Shown here one piece after another: positions 21,972 to 33,352 of a stretch of 64,000 nucleotides of DNA (its first letter is position 1; each line of letters opens with the position of its first letter). A program made the translations under genes and the position numbers. Location: contig BJKQ01000011.1 in assembly GCA_006538405.1 (NCBI GenBank), positions 1,427,501 through 1,491,500 on the forward strand. Direction: 5' to 3'. The notes under the pieces were generated by a model that ran no database searches, was not told where the DNA came from, and saw nothing but the letters and a program-made list of their open reading frames with translations. This DNA is from Hansfordia pulvinata (Eukaryota > Ascomycota > Sordariomycetes > Xylariales).

Positions 21972-24025
21972 GGTTTATGATAATTGCTTATCGGCCACGT
22001 ATACTTAGCATTGGTCGTCTGGAAATTGCTTCAAATCAATGGCAGGGGAGAGGGTAGCGGAGTGAAAAGGAATAGATGATGAGGACTCCCACAGCGTTCC
22101 AATGTATCGGCTGTTCGATAGTTATATAGAAGTCTTCCCGTTGTCGCTGGAGACTGGAGATCATCGTAGCCGGAACATCGCATCACATCACGAAAGCCTT
22201 ATCTCTTGCCACGCGGCATTAACCATGCCTTTTCCACTGAACACTGCAGGTAGGGTTCTACGCAAGGCTTCGAAAACGATAAACGAACCATTAATAGCCC
22301 CTCGCCGCAAATGCAGGATCGCTTTCTTCTCAGTAATGTACGGAATCATCAAAGTTTTAATACTGTGTCACGAGGCTTTTAGCATCGCGGGATTCATTCG
22401 AAACCTTATTCAAGTAGGAGAGGCAAATCGATACATGATCTAATGATAAGGAAGCAAGCCGCTTTTTATTTTTACCCTACTTCGATTTTAAGTTCGGTGT
22501 TGCTATAACGGGTCGTTCAACCCATTCATAGAGGTTCCACTATGGATGGATGTATGTACTTATAAGCACATGTGACTCGGACGGCCGCGTGAAGCGTAGA
22601 ACAACATTTATTAGCTTAAAACAGTGTATTGTTTGATACGAAGATACCTGACTGAGGCTTTACTTCTGCCCCGAGGCTTATCTATGTGGCGGACCCGGTG
22701 GACTGCCGAACGCAAGCTCTTCTATGTTTAGCTGTTCTTCGTATACTGCGGTTCGAAATTTAAACTTTACAGGTATGCGGACCGACGCGGACCGATGTGG
22801 CAACAGAGCTTCTTGCAAAACGGCGAGGCTCCAACCTCCACTGACGGCAATAAAAAGGGGGTATCGCCGCTATCAATGGTCGTAGTCCTGCGGGTCCCCG
22901 AAGGTGGCGACGCCCCTACGTCCGCTTCCTCTTTTAACGTGGAACAGGTTCGGGTTACGGTCGCGTTCATGAAACAGGACCTTCCACTGGGTCAGTAACC
23001 TTGCGCCTTTTCCTGTTACATGCTGCTAACCAGAGCGACCGGAACTCGGCAAAGCGAGGAGAGTAGCGTTAAAATTGTTCGACAATCCGAGCTATACATT
23101 GTCTGCTCTCTATCTTCATTATACTTTTTCTTTCGCCTTCGATTCCTCCGTATTCTCGACTCATTTTCAGTTAAACCTCCCTTTGCCCCAACAAGTCAGG
23201 AAGATCAAGGAGTAGAAGTTGTTCTCTTCATCTAGTTAAGGTAGCTAATGACACGGCCCTATATACTACAGGCGTGGACTTGTCCACAGGTACTGCGCCG
23301 GGCAGGTGCAGCCCTGTGGCTGTTGCGCCTGTGTCGCAACGTGTGTCGCGTTGCGCTGGGGCGCGTCACATACGCGCGCAGCACACGCTGACGCCTAAGG
23401 GCAGCGGGATGAGTACTTTTATCGTTAAGTATTATAATAGATAATTGTTTAAGTATTTCATTTTTACATACTCACTGCTTAATCTGTCAAACGAATGTAA
23501 CTACGACTGTTTGACAATAAGTATATAAATATAATAAGTAATTCAAAGCGTAAATAACGATATATCTTCATCGCTAAGATAATAAGGAAAAAATCATGTA
23601 CGGTCGCCGTGCACTAGGCCTTAAGTACTTAATCCGTACACGGCAACGCTCCACTGATGAAAGTGGCAGGCCCGGCTGGACCCGCTGTATTTTTTGTAGC
23701 GATAACACCATCTCCGGGCTCCAGCGGCACGATAAGAAAAAACAACGGGCTTCAAGACATCCATTCGATGACATCGCCCCCATACTGCACCCAAGGTACG
23801 CATCGACAGCCACCCGTTGACCCAAAGCGCGCACCCCTCTCCGCCAGTCGCATTGCCTCATACTTCGCAACGCGCTGCGTCGACAGCGTACCTGGGACTC
23901 TGGGGCTTGCGGTGTCTGCTCGATCTCCTCCGGCTCCGCAGCTTGAGCATCAATAAGTCGAGCGACGTCCTTGGGGTTGGACTAAGTGGATGTAAAAGGA
24001 GGCATAGACCGAACGACACCACGCC
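21972..24025. other. AT-richer intergenic segment between the secreted protein gene and IPI3
   Basis: Base composition drops visibly in AT-rich blocks (22440-22640 and 23400-23600) compared with the GC-rich flanks. It contains a TGTCAAAC / GTTTGACA inverted pair (23485-23492 and 23509-23516) and a GC-rich palindromic island (23270-23396). Only short frames occur. The composition could reflect an old, mutated mobile element, but I see no transposase or reverse transcriptase motif. Confidence 0.45.
23270..23396. repeat. Compact GC-rich island bounded by AGGCGT / ACGCCT with internal hairpins
   Basis: The ends AGGCGT (23270-23275) and ACGCCT (23391-23396) are inverted. Inside are GTGGACTTGTCCAC (a 6-bp stem with a 2-base loop) and CGCAAC...GTTGCG, so the segment can fold extensively. 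It sits abruptly in AT-rich sequence. It could be a tiny non-autonomous element or a structured RNA; neither is demonstrated. Confidence 0.35.
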
Positions 24026-25493
24026 ATGTTGACTGAGGCCTACTTCGCGGCCGTCTGCGGCCCACCAATTGCCAACAACACCGCCGTTGCCAAGGACGTC
24101 GGCATCTACGAGCACTGTCTACACCCCAGTCACGCCACTCTCACCACCTTCAAGAAGAGCTCTGTCCCGCATAACGGCCTCGCCGTCAGCCCTTCGCATG
24201 TATTTGCCGCCCAAGAAGAGAAGTCAACCGTCCACGTCTACTCAAGGGCCAAGGGCAACCAGGAGGCCCTCGTGCCCTTTCCAGAGCGCATACGCAGCGT
24301 TGCCCTGGTGGGTGACGTGCTGTTCATGGGGACGCAGGAAGGCCGCTTAATCATATGGGAGGTAGGTCACCACGAGGAGCCCGTCTTGTCAATCGAATCC
24401 GAGAAATTGTTCATAGCCTGCTGACCTGACCGCTTACCCACAACTGTAGGTGTGCACTGGACGACAGGTCTCGACGCCTGCCTGCCACGTGCAGGCCGTC
24501 ACGTGCATCGCCACGACTCCTTTTCACATCATTACCGGGTCTGACGACTCGAATCTGCACGTGTGGACACTGCCGCGGCTTCTCGAGCTTGACTCGACGG
24601 TTGAGCACGAGCCGGACCGCACCCTGTCTAATCACCGCGCCGCCATCACCTCGCTTGTGGCCGGGGCGAGCGCCAACCCAGACACCAACCTGTGCGTGTC
24701 GGCGAGCCGCGACAAGACGTGTGTGGTGTGGAACTACCAGACGGGCGCGGCTCTGCGCACGCTTCTCCTGCCCACCCCCGCCCTGGCACTCTGTCTGGAC
24801 CCTTGCGCGCGCGCGCTTTTCGCCGCCTGCGAGGATGGCTCCATGTACGCCGTGGACCTGCTCAGCAGCGGCCAGGACGGCAGCCAGGCGGCCACGGCGC
24901 TGGTGGGTCCTCAAAGCACCGAGGACAGCGGCATCCCGGTGCAGCTGACCGAGGCGTTCGGCGCCGTGCCGCCTGAGGCCGGGGCCGCGTCCTGCCTGGC
25001 TGTCAGCTACGACGGCACTGTGCTCGTGTCGGGCCACCCGCGCGGCCAGATCCGCCGCTGGGACGTGGGCAGCAAGCAGGACTCGGTCGAGCTGGCCAAC
25101 CTCAACGCCGCCGTCACCAACCTGGTACCCGTGTCGCCGCTGCCGACGCCGCTGCCTACGTGCGCCGCCGCGGTCGTCAAGCCATTCCTAGGCAGCCGGT
25201 CCTACAACTTTACAGCCGAGTTGACCACCGACCTAGGCAGAGGGGACGAGGGTGAAGAGGACGAACGATCGTCATTCTCGCGGCGGCTCCACTCCCGCGG
25301 TGTGGCAGACGAAGCGCTGGAGCAGGCGATCTTGGCGTTCCAGCAGCCGGCGAGTGACGAGAGCAACGAGGGGGCCGGGGATGAGAAGCTGAAGAAGGAG
25401 AACGAAGAACTCCGGGCCATCATCCGGGAGCAGCGGGAGCTGCAAAAGAAGACGGTGAAGCGCTACACAGATACCAAGACAGCAAGATCGTAA
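24026..25493 (+). CDS. IPI3: Pre-rRNA processing WD40 protein Ipi3 (Rix1 complex)
   Basis: Two exons, 24026-24361 and 24450-25493, give 459 residues. The start MLTEAYFAAVCGPP and the repeats VFAAQEEKSTVHVYSRAKGN, GRLIIWE, IITGSDDSNLHVWTLPRLLE, LCVSASRDKTCVVWNYQTG and VLVSGHPRGQIRRWDV form a WD40 propeller of the Ipi3 type. The C-terminus carries a charged coiled coil (LKKENEELRAIIREQRELQK) typical of this protein. Ipi3 works with Rix1 and Ipi1 in the nucleus on pre-60S particles, in ITS2 processing and late remodelling with the Rea1 ATPase, and has also been linked to replication licensing. The intron is 88 nt with GTAGGT donor and TGTAG acceptor. Length agrees with fungal orthologues. Identification is strong. 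Confidence 0.94.
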
Positions 25494-26397
25494 GCACCAA
25501 TATGCAGCGGTAGACGAGAAATCGCCAGTGTCCACACATTCGAAGTCGCAAAGGCGCTGGCAGTACAGTACGGACGTATACCTCATCGTGAGCCACGATC
25601 GGTCGGTCAAACGCGCTTCGAGGGCAATATATGCAGAGCTGTAAGCCTGGATCGCCGACTTTCAAAAGGAAACCACCCTAAAAAATGCGCAATGGGAGTG
25701 GTTTAGGGACAGGCAGGATCAAACGTGCCATCTTGAAGACAAATTGCCAAGGTGAAAGATTCTCCTTGTAACGGTATGCAGACTTTTAAAGTGCGTCGAA
25801 CGAAGCCGCCCTGTGTGCATTGGCTAGTCTCACCGAGGTAGCCGACAATTTCGTGTTGCCAAGTACCGTGAATAATCCATAGAAATGATTGATCGCGACA
25901 TTCCAGACAATTATCCTTGGCAGAATTACCTGGGCACGCTGGGATCAACAGTTGCCGTCTTGAACAACTGGTTTGCGGTGTTGCTGCAACTTTGGCCCGG
26001 CGCACAGACCACAGATGCCTACCACGTACCAAGGTAGCTAGGTACCTCCAGCCAGTGCATTTATTGAACTTTCCTCTCGTCAGCTTCAACGACGGCTTTG
26101 CGATCCAACCTTCACACGCACCCATTCGCCCAATTGTTCACCACCCAAGATAGGCCCGTCGCTCCCCGCTCGCCACGATCCACCCAGGGCCGCATTCACA
26201 GAGACCGATACCGAGATCACCATTGGGCTGCACCCACCGACCAACCCGGCAAGCCAGGCCAGGCCAGCCCCGCCGGTTCCATCGGCTCACCACCGCCGGC
26301 ATCCTCACGGCTCACGTCCAGACATTCGCCTTCTCGAGCCCAACCCTAGACGCACAACAGACAATCGGCAGGGCTGCGAGCCTTCGCGCAGTTCGCC
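25494..26397. other. Intergenic region between IPI3 and the mitochondrial TPR gene
   Basis: Holds the IPI3 3' region, a weak cysteine-containing frame on the minus strand (25703-26125, listed separately) and a pyrimidine-rich leader just upstream of the TPR gene. Confidence 0.4.
25703..26125 (-). CDS. Possible cysteine-containing protein or relic exon, weakly supported
   Basis: An open minus-strand frame of 140 codons between two plus-strand genes. Its last 75 residues look more protein-like than chance: ACPGNSAKDNCLECRDQSF, a hydrophobic stretch with HGTWQHEIVGYLGETSQC, and KVCIPLQGESFTLAICLQDG before the end FDPACP, with seven cysteines. Codons are less GC-rich than in neighbouring genes. 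The upstream part of the frame is not convincing and no signal peptide is attached, so the true 5' exon may lie elsewhere or be lost. It could be a small secreted protein, a relic of one, or chance. I would not rely on it. Confidence 0.3.
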   Translation of the reverse strand: MGACEGWIAKPSLKLTRGKFNKCTGWRYLATLVRGRHLWSVRRAKVAATPQTSCSRRQLLIPACPGNSAKDNCLECRDQSFLWIIHGTWQHEIVGYLGETSQCTQGGFVRRTLKVCIPLQGESFTLAICLQDGTFDPACP

Positions 26398-28221
26398 ATG
26401 CCTGTGCCGCCGCGCTCCGTCACAACGGCGACGGCAAAGTCGTCCGCCTCCGCCGCCATGACCTCTGCCCGGCAGCTTCTCAACCTTAGATCGCGTTCCT
26501 TTCCCACCAGCGGGAGCCGGTCTCTGACGCGCCACGCCAACGGCTCAGCACCACACGCCCACTCTCACGGCCGACCTCAACTCCCATTCCTCTCATCACC
26601 ACTCGCCTCCCGCCGCGGGCCTCTGCAGTTCCGCTACCTGACCACCGAGCGCAAGCGCTGGCTCAAGCACGAGGTCGTCCAGGGTCTCAAGTACACCGGC
26701 TACGTCTGGGCCATCGTGGCCTTCTCCGTCGTCGCCTGGTGGAGCGTGCAGCAGGAGTCGCTCGAGCGCCGATACCCCTCTCCACACGAATGGGCCTTCA
26801 TCACCCGCCTGCGGTTCCGGCTCGCCAGCTGGGCGCCTGATCGTAGCGACCTGCTCCAGCCCGACTGGACCCAAGCCGCGACGTACGCCCGGAATGTCCT
26901 GGAGCGTCTCGAGGACCCCTCCATCGATGGCGCCGGTCTGCAGGATCTGACCGAGGGTGGCATGTGGATCGACGGCGTCGGCAAGTCTGGGTACGACATC
27001 ACTGCCAAATCCGAGAACTGGACCCGCGGATACTACGAGACCCTGATGTTGTGCGCCAAGGCTGCCGAGCATCTCGACTTTTGCGTCCTCGACCAGTCCC
27101 GCAACATCGTCTTCCCTGCTGACCAGGTCGTCGGGCCCTCGAACCCGGACGCCAAGCCCATCCCGGCCGGCTCGCCCAGCGCGCCCTTGGAGAAGGACTG
27201 CGTTCCCGTCTTTGACGCTCCCGAGACCTTCTATATGCGCATCATGACCACGCGGGGCTTCAGCTCGAAGCAGAAGCTCGACGCCGCTCTGCAGTACGCC
27301 AACTGGCTTGACTACAAGAAGCTTCCCGAGGCTGCCGAGAGGATGTACGAGTGGGCGCTCAACCTGGCCACCGACAATCTCCCTCCTACCGACCTCCCCT
27401 ACGATGCGAAGACTTTTGTCCTCAAGGAGAAAACACTACAGCCCCCGTCTGCCAACGTCCTCCACACCCTCACCGCCTATGCCGTCTCCTTGGCCCGTAG
27501 TGGCGACGTCCATCTCGCGCTACCCATCCTCGCATCGGTCCTCCGCGCGCGCCGCTCGATGCCCGTCTCGGCCGCGATCGTCGCCACCGACTCGTCCCCG
27601 GAAGCAGAGCGGGCTCCGGCCGCGAACTCGGCGTCTTGGTCGCCCGATGGTATCCTCGACCTTGTGAAGCGCATTGTCATGCCGCCAGCCTACCCTTCCC
27701 CGCCCAGCGACGGCGCCGCGCCGCCAGCCCGCGACGCCCAGGGCCTGTGCGAGGAGGCCGGCCTGATCCTATACATTGGCGAGATCATCTACGCCGGCAG
27801 CGGAGCTGGCGCAAGCGGCGCACGCGCGAGGGAGGAAGGTGTGGCCTGGACGCGGGAAGCTGTCGACGTCGCCGAGGAGCAGCTGCACAGGCTACAAGGC
27901 GCCGCGCAAGCCCCCGACAGCCCCGCCGCCCGGACCTGCCGCGAGTGTCTGAACACGGGCCTCGGCAACTGGGCCACGATGGTCGGGAAGCTGGCGCGCG
28001 AGGAGGAGGCGCGCGGGGCTGCCGCTGCCGACAGCGGTAGCAGCAGCAACAATAGGGTCAGCTGGCTTGCCGGTATTTGGGGCGGGTCCTCACCAGCAGC
28101 CGACGCGGGCCGCTGGGCCGCCGAGGAGGCCGTCGTCCGTGAGCGCACGCGCCGCGCGCAGGATGTCGTCGAAGGCCTACGGGCGCCCGGCGGCAGCATC
28201 CTCTCGCTCTTCTCAGCTTAA
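26398..28221 (+). CDS. Mitochondrial inner-membrane TPR protein, Mgr3-like
   Basis: One intronless frame of 607 residues. Residues 1-85 are rich in Arg, Ser and Ala and lack acidic residues until after LTTERKRW, as in a mitochondrial presequence. One membrane helix follows at about 99-117 (YTGYVWAIVAFSVVAWWSV). The rest is soluble and contains helical repeats such as LDAALQYANWLDYKKLPEAA and VSLARSGDVHLALPILASVL, consistent with degenerate TPR units. This layout (presequence, single helix, TPR domain) resembles fungal Mgr3, an adaptor of the i-AAA protease Yme1, so it may help present substrates in the inner membrane. That assignment is an inference from architecture. Start at 26398 gives the longest form; Met21 at 26458 is an alternative. 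It lies 0.9 kb downstream of IPI3 on the same strand. Confidence 0.85.
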   Translation: MPVPPRSVTTATAKSSASAAMTSARQLLNLRSRSFPTSGSRSLTRHANGSAPHAHSHGRPQLPFLSSPLASRRGPLQFRYLTTERKRWLKHEVVQGLKYTGYVWAIVAFSVVAWWSVQQESLERRYPSPHEWAFITRLRFRLASWAPDRSDLLQPDWTQAATYARNVLERLEDPSIDGAGLQDLTEGGMWIDGVGKSGYDITAKSENWTRGYYETLMLCAKAAEHLDFCVLDQSRNIVFPADQVVGPSNPDAKPIPAGSPSAPLEKDCVPVFDAPETFYMRIMTTRGFSSKQKLDAALQYANWLDYKKLPEAAERMYEWALNLATDNLPPTDLPYDAKTFVLKEKTLQPPSANVLHTLTAYAVSLARSGDVHLALPILASVLRARRSMPVSAAIVATDSSPEAERAPAANSASWSPDGILDLVKRIVMPPAYPSPPSDGAAPPARDAQGLCEEAGLILYIGEIIYAGSGAGASGARAREEGVAWTREAVDVAEEQLHRLQGAAQAPDSPAARTCRECLNTGLGNWATMVGKLAREEEARGAAAADSGSSSNNRVSWLAGIWGGSSPAADAGRWAAEEAVVRERTRRAQDVVEGLRAPGGSILSLFSA

Positions 28222-29297
28222 TACATGGTCCTTCCGGAGCGGTTGAACCAAGACACATTCTTCTCAACAATGTTTTCATACCACTACAGCGATGAGCAGG
28301 GCACCCGGTCCGTAAAATCTCGGGGCGCAAAATCGGAGGCGTCCAGGGTCCCGCTGGAATGTCCCCGTCAGCTCATTACCCTCGTGCAGTACACCTCCAC
28401 GCTCGCTCGTCAGCTCGGAACACATGCGGATAATTGCATCGACGAGGCAGGTGGATGCGGAGCACTAAATCCGTGTATGTGGTTGTGTCTACCATCTGCG
28501 ATCAGCCTGCTGAGCTTCCGGCTTGTGCCAGTCGGAGGACCGACGGGGAGTGGGTGAGGGGCATCGAAGAGCGATGATGCGCATCCAGGAAGGACCCATC
28601 GCTCCCAAATCCCGTGGCACGGGGAGGCGCATAGGCTGAACAGCAAGAGGCACGAGCACGCGTGACGATGCACCAGCGCGGCGGCTCGTCCTGGCGAGTG
28701 ACACACCCGTGTCTCCACGTGCGAGTTAGGATGATCACGCCAGTGTATAAAAGACCCGTCAAACAAAATTGGATTAGGAGTCCATGTTCACCCCTATCCA
28801 CAGCGCTTGTGATATTGCGTTGTTTCGCGAGATTCCTCGCCTGGAGATGGTGCTAATATCTGTTCCAATGTTTCCGGCTGCCGGCTATGATATGTATTTA
28901 TGTGTGTCCGCCTACACCTCGAGCCAGCCAAGAACCTACTCAAAGGCGGCGGGTACTCGTAGCGATGACTGCAGTATGCCGTGTGTTGTGGTGCAAAGGA
29001 GAAATGGGAATCGGTGATGGTGACTGGCACAGTCATCAGGGTGCTTGAAGGTCTCCTGTGTAAAGGAAGCCGGCCCATGGGCTTAGAAGGAAAAACGGAA
29101 ATTAGGAACAAACCCAGACCAATATCCGGGCCCAGGACCAGACATGTAATGCAGTACGTGAAACATCGTGTTCGTACAGCAAAAGGCAAATCCTCTTTCA
29201 AAATCTCCGAAAACTCAAACTTCCCTCTCATCGTCCTGACATCGTCTACCACGTCCCAGGATACCCCTTCATGCGGCAATACCCGTACCTACGAGCC
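28222..29297. other. Convergent intergenic region
   Basis: Between the stops of the TPR gene (plus) and the membrane protein gene (minus). A TATAAAAG motif occurs at 28745-28752 on the plus strand, but no gene follows it that I can support. Confidence 0.4.
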
Positions 29298-31250
29298 TCA
29301 CTTAAAATCCACCTCGGCGTCAAAGGGGTACGTTGCGGACCCGTGCCTCGAGCCCCGCGCGCCACCTCGCGTGCGCGGTGGCCGCGCCCGAGCCGCCTCG
29401 CCGATCTGCCCCTTCTCCGCAAAGTCGTCGAGGGCCATTGTGACCGCCGTGCGGCCGGACCGGAAGCTGCTAGCTGCCACCTTCTCATCATCGTCGTCGA
29501 ATGCGCCACCGTATAGGTAGAACGATGCTGGACCGCTGTCGGGGTGCGTCGGGGATCCTGCTGTCGCTGCCGGCGTTGGGGCCGCAGGCCATGTTGGGTT
29601 GCTGGCGGCGTCGGGTGTGTCGCCGTGGTGGTGGAGATGGTGGGAGTGGTGGCGGTAGTAGTAGCTGCTGCCGCCGCCGCTGTCCTGGCTCGGGTAGAGA
29701 GTCTGCGAGGGGCTCTCCTGACTGGCAGTCAGAGTCGGGGTCCGGCTGGGAGGCGTGTAGAACGAGGAGCTGCTGCTGTGCCGGTGGCGACGGCGGGCGG
29801 CACGGTGGCTGCTGCCGCCGCCGCCGAAAGCCAACCCGGGGTCGCCACTGCTGCCCGGGGACGGGAAAAGGGGCAAATGGACGCGGGTCGGGGCAGCGAC
29901 GCGGCCGTGCATGCGCAGGGTGCGGGCGTGGGCGTTGCTGAGGCCGAGCAGGGCGGCGGTGGTGACGAGCAGGGCGACGAGGACTAGCGAGCCAGCCTGC
30001 GTCATGTTGCCCGCGAGCGCGGCCACCAGGTAAACGGCCAGCTTGGACGCGGCCTCGAGGTAACCGTCGACGTGTGTCTTGGCCGCCAGCCAGGGCCGCG
30101 ACGTGATGGCCTGAAGGTCCGACGATAAGCCCCGCAGGCACACGACGCGCCCGCCGCCCAGGTCCACCACGTACTCGGTCAGCAGGTCGGCGGCGGCGAC
30201 AGGCTGTGTCGTCGCGGTGGCGGTTGCGGTTGTGGTCGCCGAAGAAAGGGAGGACGCACGCCCCCGGTCTCCGCTGCCGGGGTTGTCTTTTTCAGGGTCG
30301 GGAGACGTCGAGTGACGGTGATGGTGGCGGTGGTGGAGATGGCGGTCGTCGGACGGCTGGCGTGCCCGCGACTTTATCACCACAATGTTCATAATGCGGG
30401 CTGCTATCAGAGTGAGCAGAAGAGCGATTCCCCACCCTGTTATCCCACGCGGAGAAAGTCAGCCTTGAGATTCAGCTTGGGGCCCGTGGTGGAGGCTTGT
30501 TCATCAGAGAGGAAGCCAACCCACTACTCACATTCTCGCAGCAGGGCCATCATGACGATGGTGGCCACAGTCAGCACGGGCGAGGCCAGGTAGAGGACGT
30601 TGGACAGCCAGCCTATATCCGAGTCGCTGGGCCAGATGGCAGCGTGCGGGCCCGAACTGGGCCGGTGGCGGCGGCGGCTGTTGCGGGACGCGAAGTAGCC
30701 ACGCTGGGGCACGGCGCCGACGTCGACGATTATGCGCTGGGCGGCAGGGCCAGCCGCCGCCAGCCGCTGCAGGTACCGGATCGTCGCCGTGTTGGCAATG
30801 TCGTAGCTGGACTGTTTGCCGCCTTGCAGCATCTCGACCGCGTTGTACCGGCGCGGGCCCGACTCCCCATTGCTGCCGGACGCTCCGCCGCGAACAGATT
30901 GTCCGCTGCCGTCAGCCAGGCCGTCGACGGCCTGCTGGTAGTGCAGTCCTGGTGCTAGCAGCAGGGCGTCGAGCCACGAGGAGCCGCCAGTGATTGCAGT
31001 GCGCTGGGCAATTGTGCTCAGATCGGCGAGAACGACGAGGCCGGCGGCGGACAGTGTGAAATTGGGGATGGGATATTGCGACCATTGCGGGAAGGCCCGC
31101 TTCACCAGAGTCTGGGTAGCAGAGAGGTTCGTGCGATTTCAGCATGGAATCCCGGGTTCTTGTCCACACAGGATTGGTCCGGAGAGCGGAATGGTCCGAA
31201 TCGAACACTCGTGGAAGCTAGGGTAGGGGGGCTGGAACTCGTACCTCCAT
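29298..31250 (-). CDS. Multi-pass membrane protein of unknown function with a His/Ser-rich tail
   Basis: Three exons on the minus strand: 31250-31245, 31111-30532 and 30436-29298, giving 574 residues. The first exon encodes only Met-Glu (ATGGAG before GTACGA), joining in phase to TLVKRAFPQWSQYPIPNF. The second intron joins MMALLRE to WWGIALLLTLIAARIMNIVV, which restores a hydrophobic pair of helices and strongly supports that splice. Further membrane helices are at KLAVYLVAALAGNM and GSLVLVALLVTTAALLGLS. The last 200 residues are low-complexity with HHRHHHRH-, SSSSS- and HHHSHHLHHH-like runs and look cytosolic and disordered. The family is not recognised. No in-frame ATG exists at the start of exon 2, so a start from an upstream exon is required; the 2-codon exon is the simplest solution. 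Confidence 0.78.
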
Positions 31251-33352
31251 GAATATGACTCCGGCGTCGCGCTTGGGCCTAGCGGGGAGCAGACGGCTTC
31301 CTGTACGGTGGCGGTAAGGAGATCGTCCTCGATTTCTTGCGAGAAGCTTCCCAGCCCCAAACTCCGAGGACGATGGAGCGAGCGGGCAAATTCCGGTGCG
31401 AGTAGTCTGTCGGGCGAGGGCAGGGCTGGAACTTTCGAGACGAGGCTCGTTTATAGAGATGGCATTGGCGAGGGGTGGCAAGTCATGCTGTCAGTGCCGG
31501 TGTGCTTGCTGGTCGCTGTATGATGTGTGTTGCTGTCTGTCTCCGTTTCCCTGGAGAGGCAGGTGGCGGCGCAGGTTTGGGTTGGGACGATGGCTCCGAG
31601 GCTGCCACAGTGGTCACGGGCGGGGACGTCTCGGGCGGGATCATCTCGGGCGCGAAACAGCGTCAATGGCCGGCTTTAAAAGGGCAGTGCAGGCCCGACG
31701 GCCGCCAGGAGGCCATGGCAGGCGTGGTGGTGATGGTGATGATGGTGATGGTGGGAGGGGCAGACGGCGATGTCGAGGACGGCAGCCAATGGGAGCGCGC
31801 GGAGCGCATCACGGGCTCGTCGCGGGTGCCAGGGGCAGACAGGCCGTTGAAGTAGCGGCGTGCGGCGAGCGGCGAGCGGCGAGCGGCGGGATCGGACGGA
31901 CAGGCAGACGAGGCTGTGCGCGTGGCCACAGAGAGCTCCTGTAGCTGGGGAGGGCGCCAGGCGCCCCTCGCGGTGTCACTTGACCGGCGTGACTGCGAGC
32001 TGGAGAGCTTCCGCGGGTGAGTGTGGGTGGGGGCAGCATCGTCATGGGCCGCCTGGCGCGGGGCCGCATGTGAATGCAGAAGGACGGTGCCATGCCAGGC
32101 TGGTACGGATGGGGCCGACGACCCGGACGTTTGTGTCGTTGCTCAACCTAGAGCCGAGAGACACACGAGACACACGGCATGCGCGATTGGACGTAAAGAC
32201 ATCTACGAGGAGGACAACCTTATGTTGGGTTAAGATGTAGGTTCGATACCTACTTCTTACCTTAGGGACTTTACCTACCAGCTTACATAGGTACCAGGTA
32301 GGTTCCTAAGTACTAACCTAGCAGATAGGTAACATGACCTTACGCCGTACTAACGAATCGCAACACCCCGCCAGCCCGGGACGGCCAGACCCGGGTGGGC
32401 CCCGCACCACCGGCGCCGGAGCACATCCACCGGCCGACTGTGCGCCGCCGTACCTTAAGTTCCGCATGTACATGTGTGTTGTCTTTACCAATGTATGTAT
32501 GTTAGGTACCTAGGTGATCTTTCTTGCATTCATAGGATCGGGCTGTTTCTCAAATGACAGCCCTGGCGTGTCGAGGCGACACATCAAGCAGCGTACCCGC
32601 TATATCGGACAGGCGTGACAGGTACACGTCCGCGGTGTGGCCCGGCAGCTGGGGTACGAGTAGCCCTACCCCAGCCCTCCGCTGAGCTTCCATAGTACGT
32701 TCACTGGAGGACTCCAAGCTTAAGCTCTCGAACCTAAGGACGGCTGTGCAGGCACTACGGGGGTGGTAACCAACAGAGCCCGTCCTTAGCTAACATAAGA
32801 GGTAGGTAGGCACATGTACCGTACCTACTTAAGATGTAGGTAAGCCCATGCAAGGGACCCAATATGTACCTACCTGATACCTGTACATATCCGGCTGTGC
32901 CAGCGCGCTCAGAGCCCCCAAGGCACCCGTAGACCCCAGCACCCCAGCACTCCAGCCCCCCAGCACCTAATGCTGTTTGCCCCAGTGAGACTCCCGCCCG
33001 CACCGCAGCCCTACCGCCCTCCATTGGATGTCTAACCCTTAACTGCACCAGCCAACTCCTCCCCGTCCCGTCGTTGCCACCCATAACCACCAACACCCTT
33101 TATCACCTTCACCTGTTGTCGCCAGCCATCTCCATCGCCGTCGTACTCACAGTTCTCATCGCCGTCCACCAGCCTCCTGGGCCGCATGCGTCTACCCTGA
33201 AACTCTTCGCATACTACACGACACCAATGGATCCCGTCTAGACCTTACTACGTGTACCGTCCTGACTACTACTAATCCACAACCGCATCCTTCACCAAGT
33301 CGCTCGTGTTGCTGCCCTTGAACGTCCTTGTCTATCCTCGCCGTGACCCGCA
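31251..33352. other. Divergent intergenic region between the membrane protein gene and ATG29
   Basis: Contains GATGGTGATGGTG repeats (about 31730-31755), many TACCTACC/GGTAGGTA units between 32230 and 32880, and a TCCATCGCC-like pyrimidine-rich stretch upstream of ATG29. No gene-like frame was supported. It should hold both promoters. Confidence 0.45.
31450..31455 (-). promoter_or_regulatory. Possible TATA box of the membrane protein gene
   Basis: TATAAA on the minus strand about 200 nt before the predicted ATG. Position is reasonable for a fungal promoter with a short leader, but TATA matches are common by chance. Confidence 0.3.

Noticed and set aside
23014..23193. Segment with TGTTACA...CCCCAACA ends resembling a solo LTR
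   Set aside because: Flanking 5-mers differ (TTTCC versus AGTCA), so there is no target-site duplication, and no primer-binding site or second copy was seen.
29488..30141. Long frames on both strands overlapping the membrane protein gene
   Set aside because: They are shadow frames caused by the GC-rich, repetitive His/Ser-coding exon; only the spliced minus-strand frame has membrane helices and matching splice sites.
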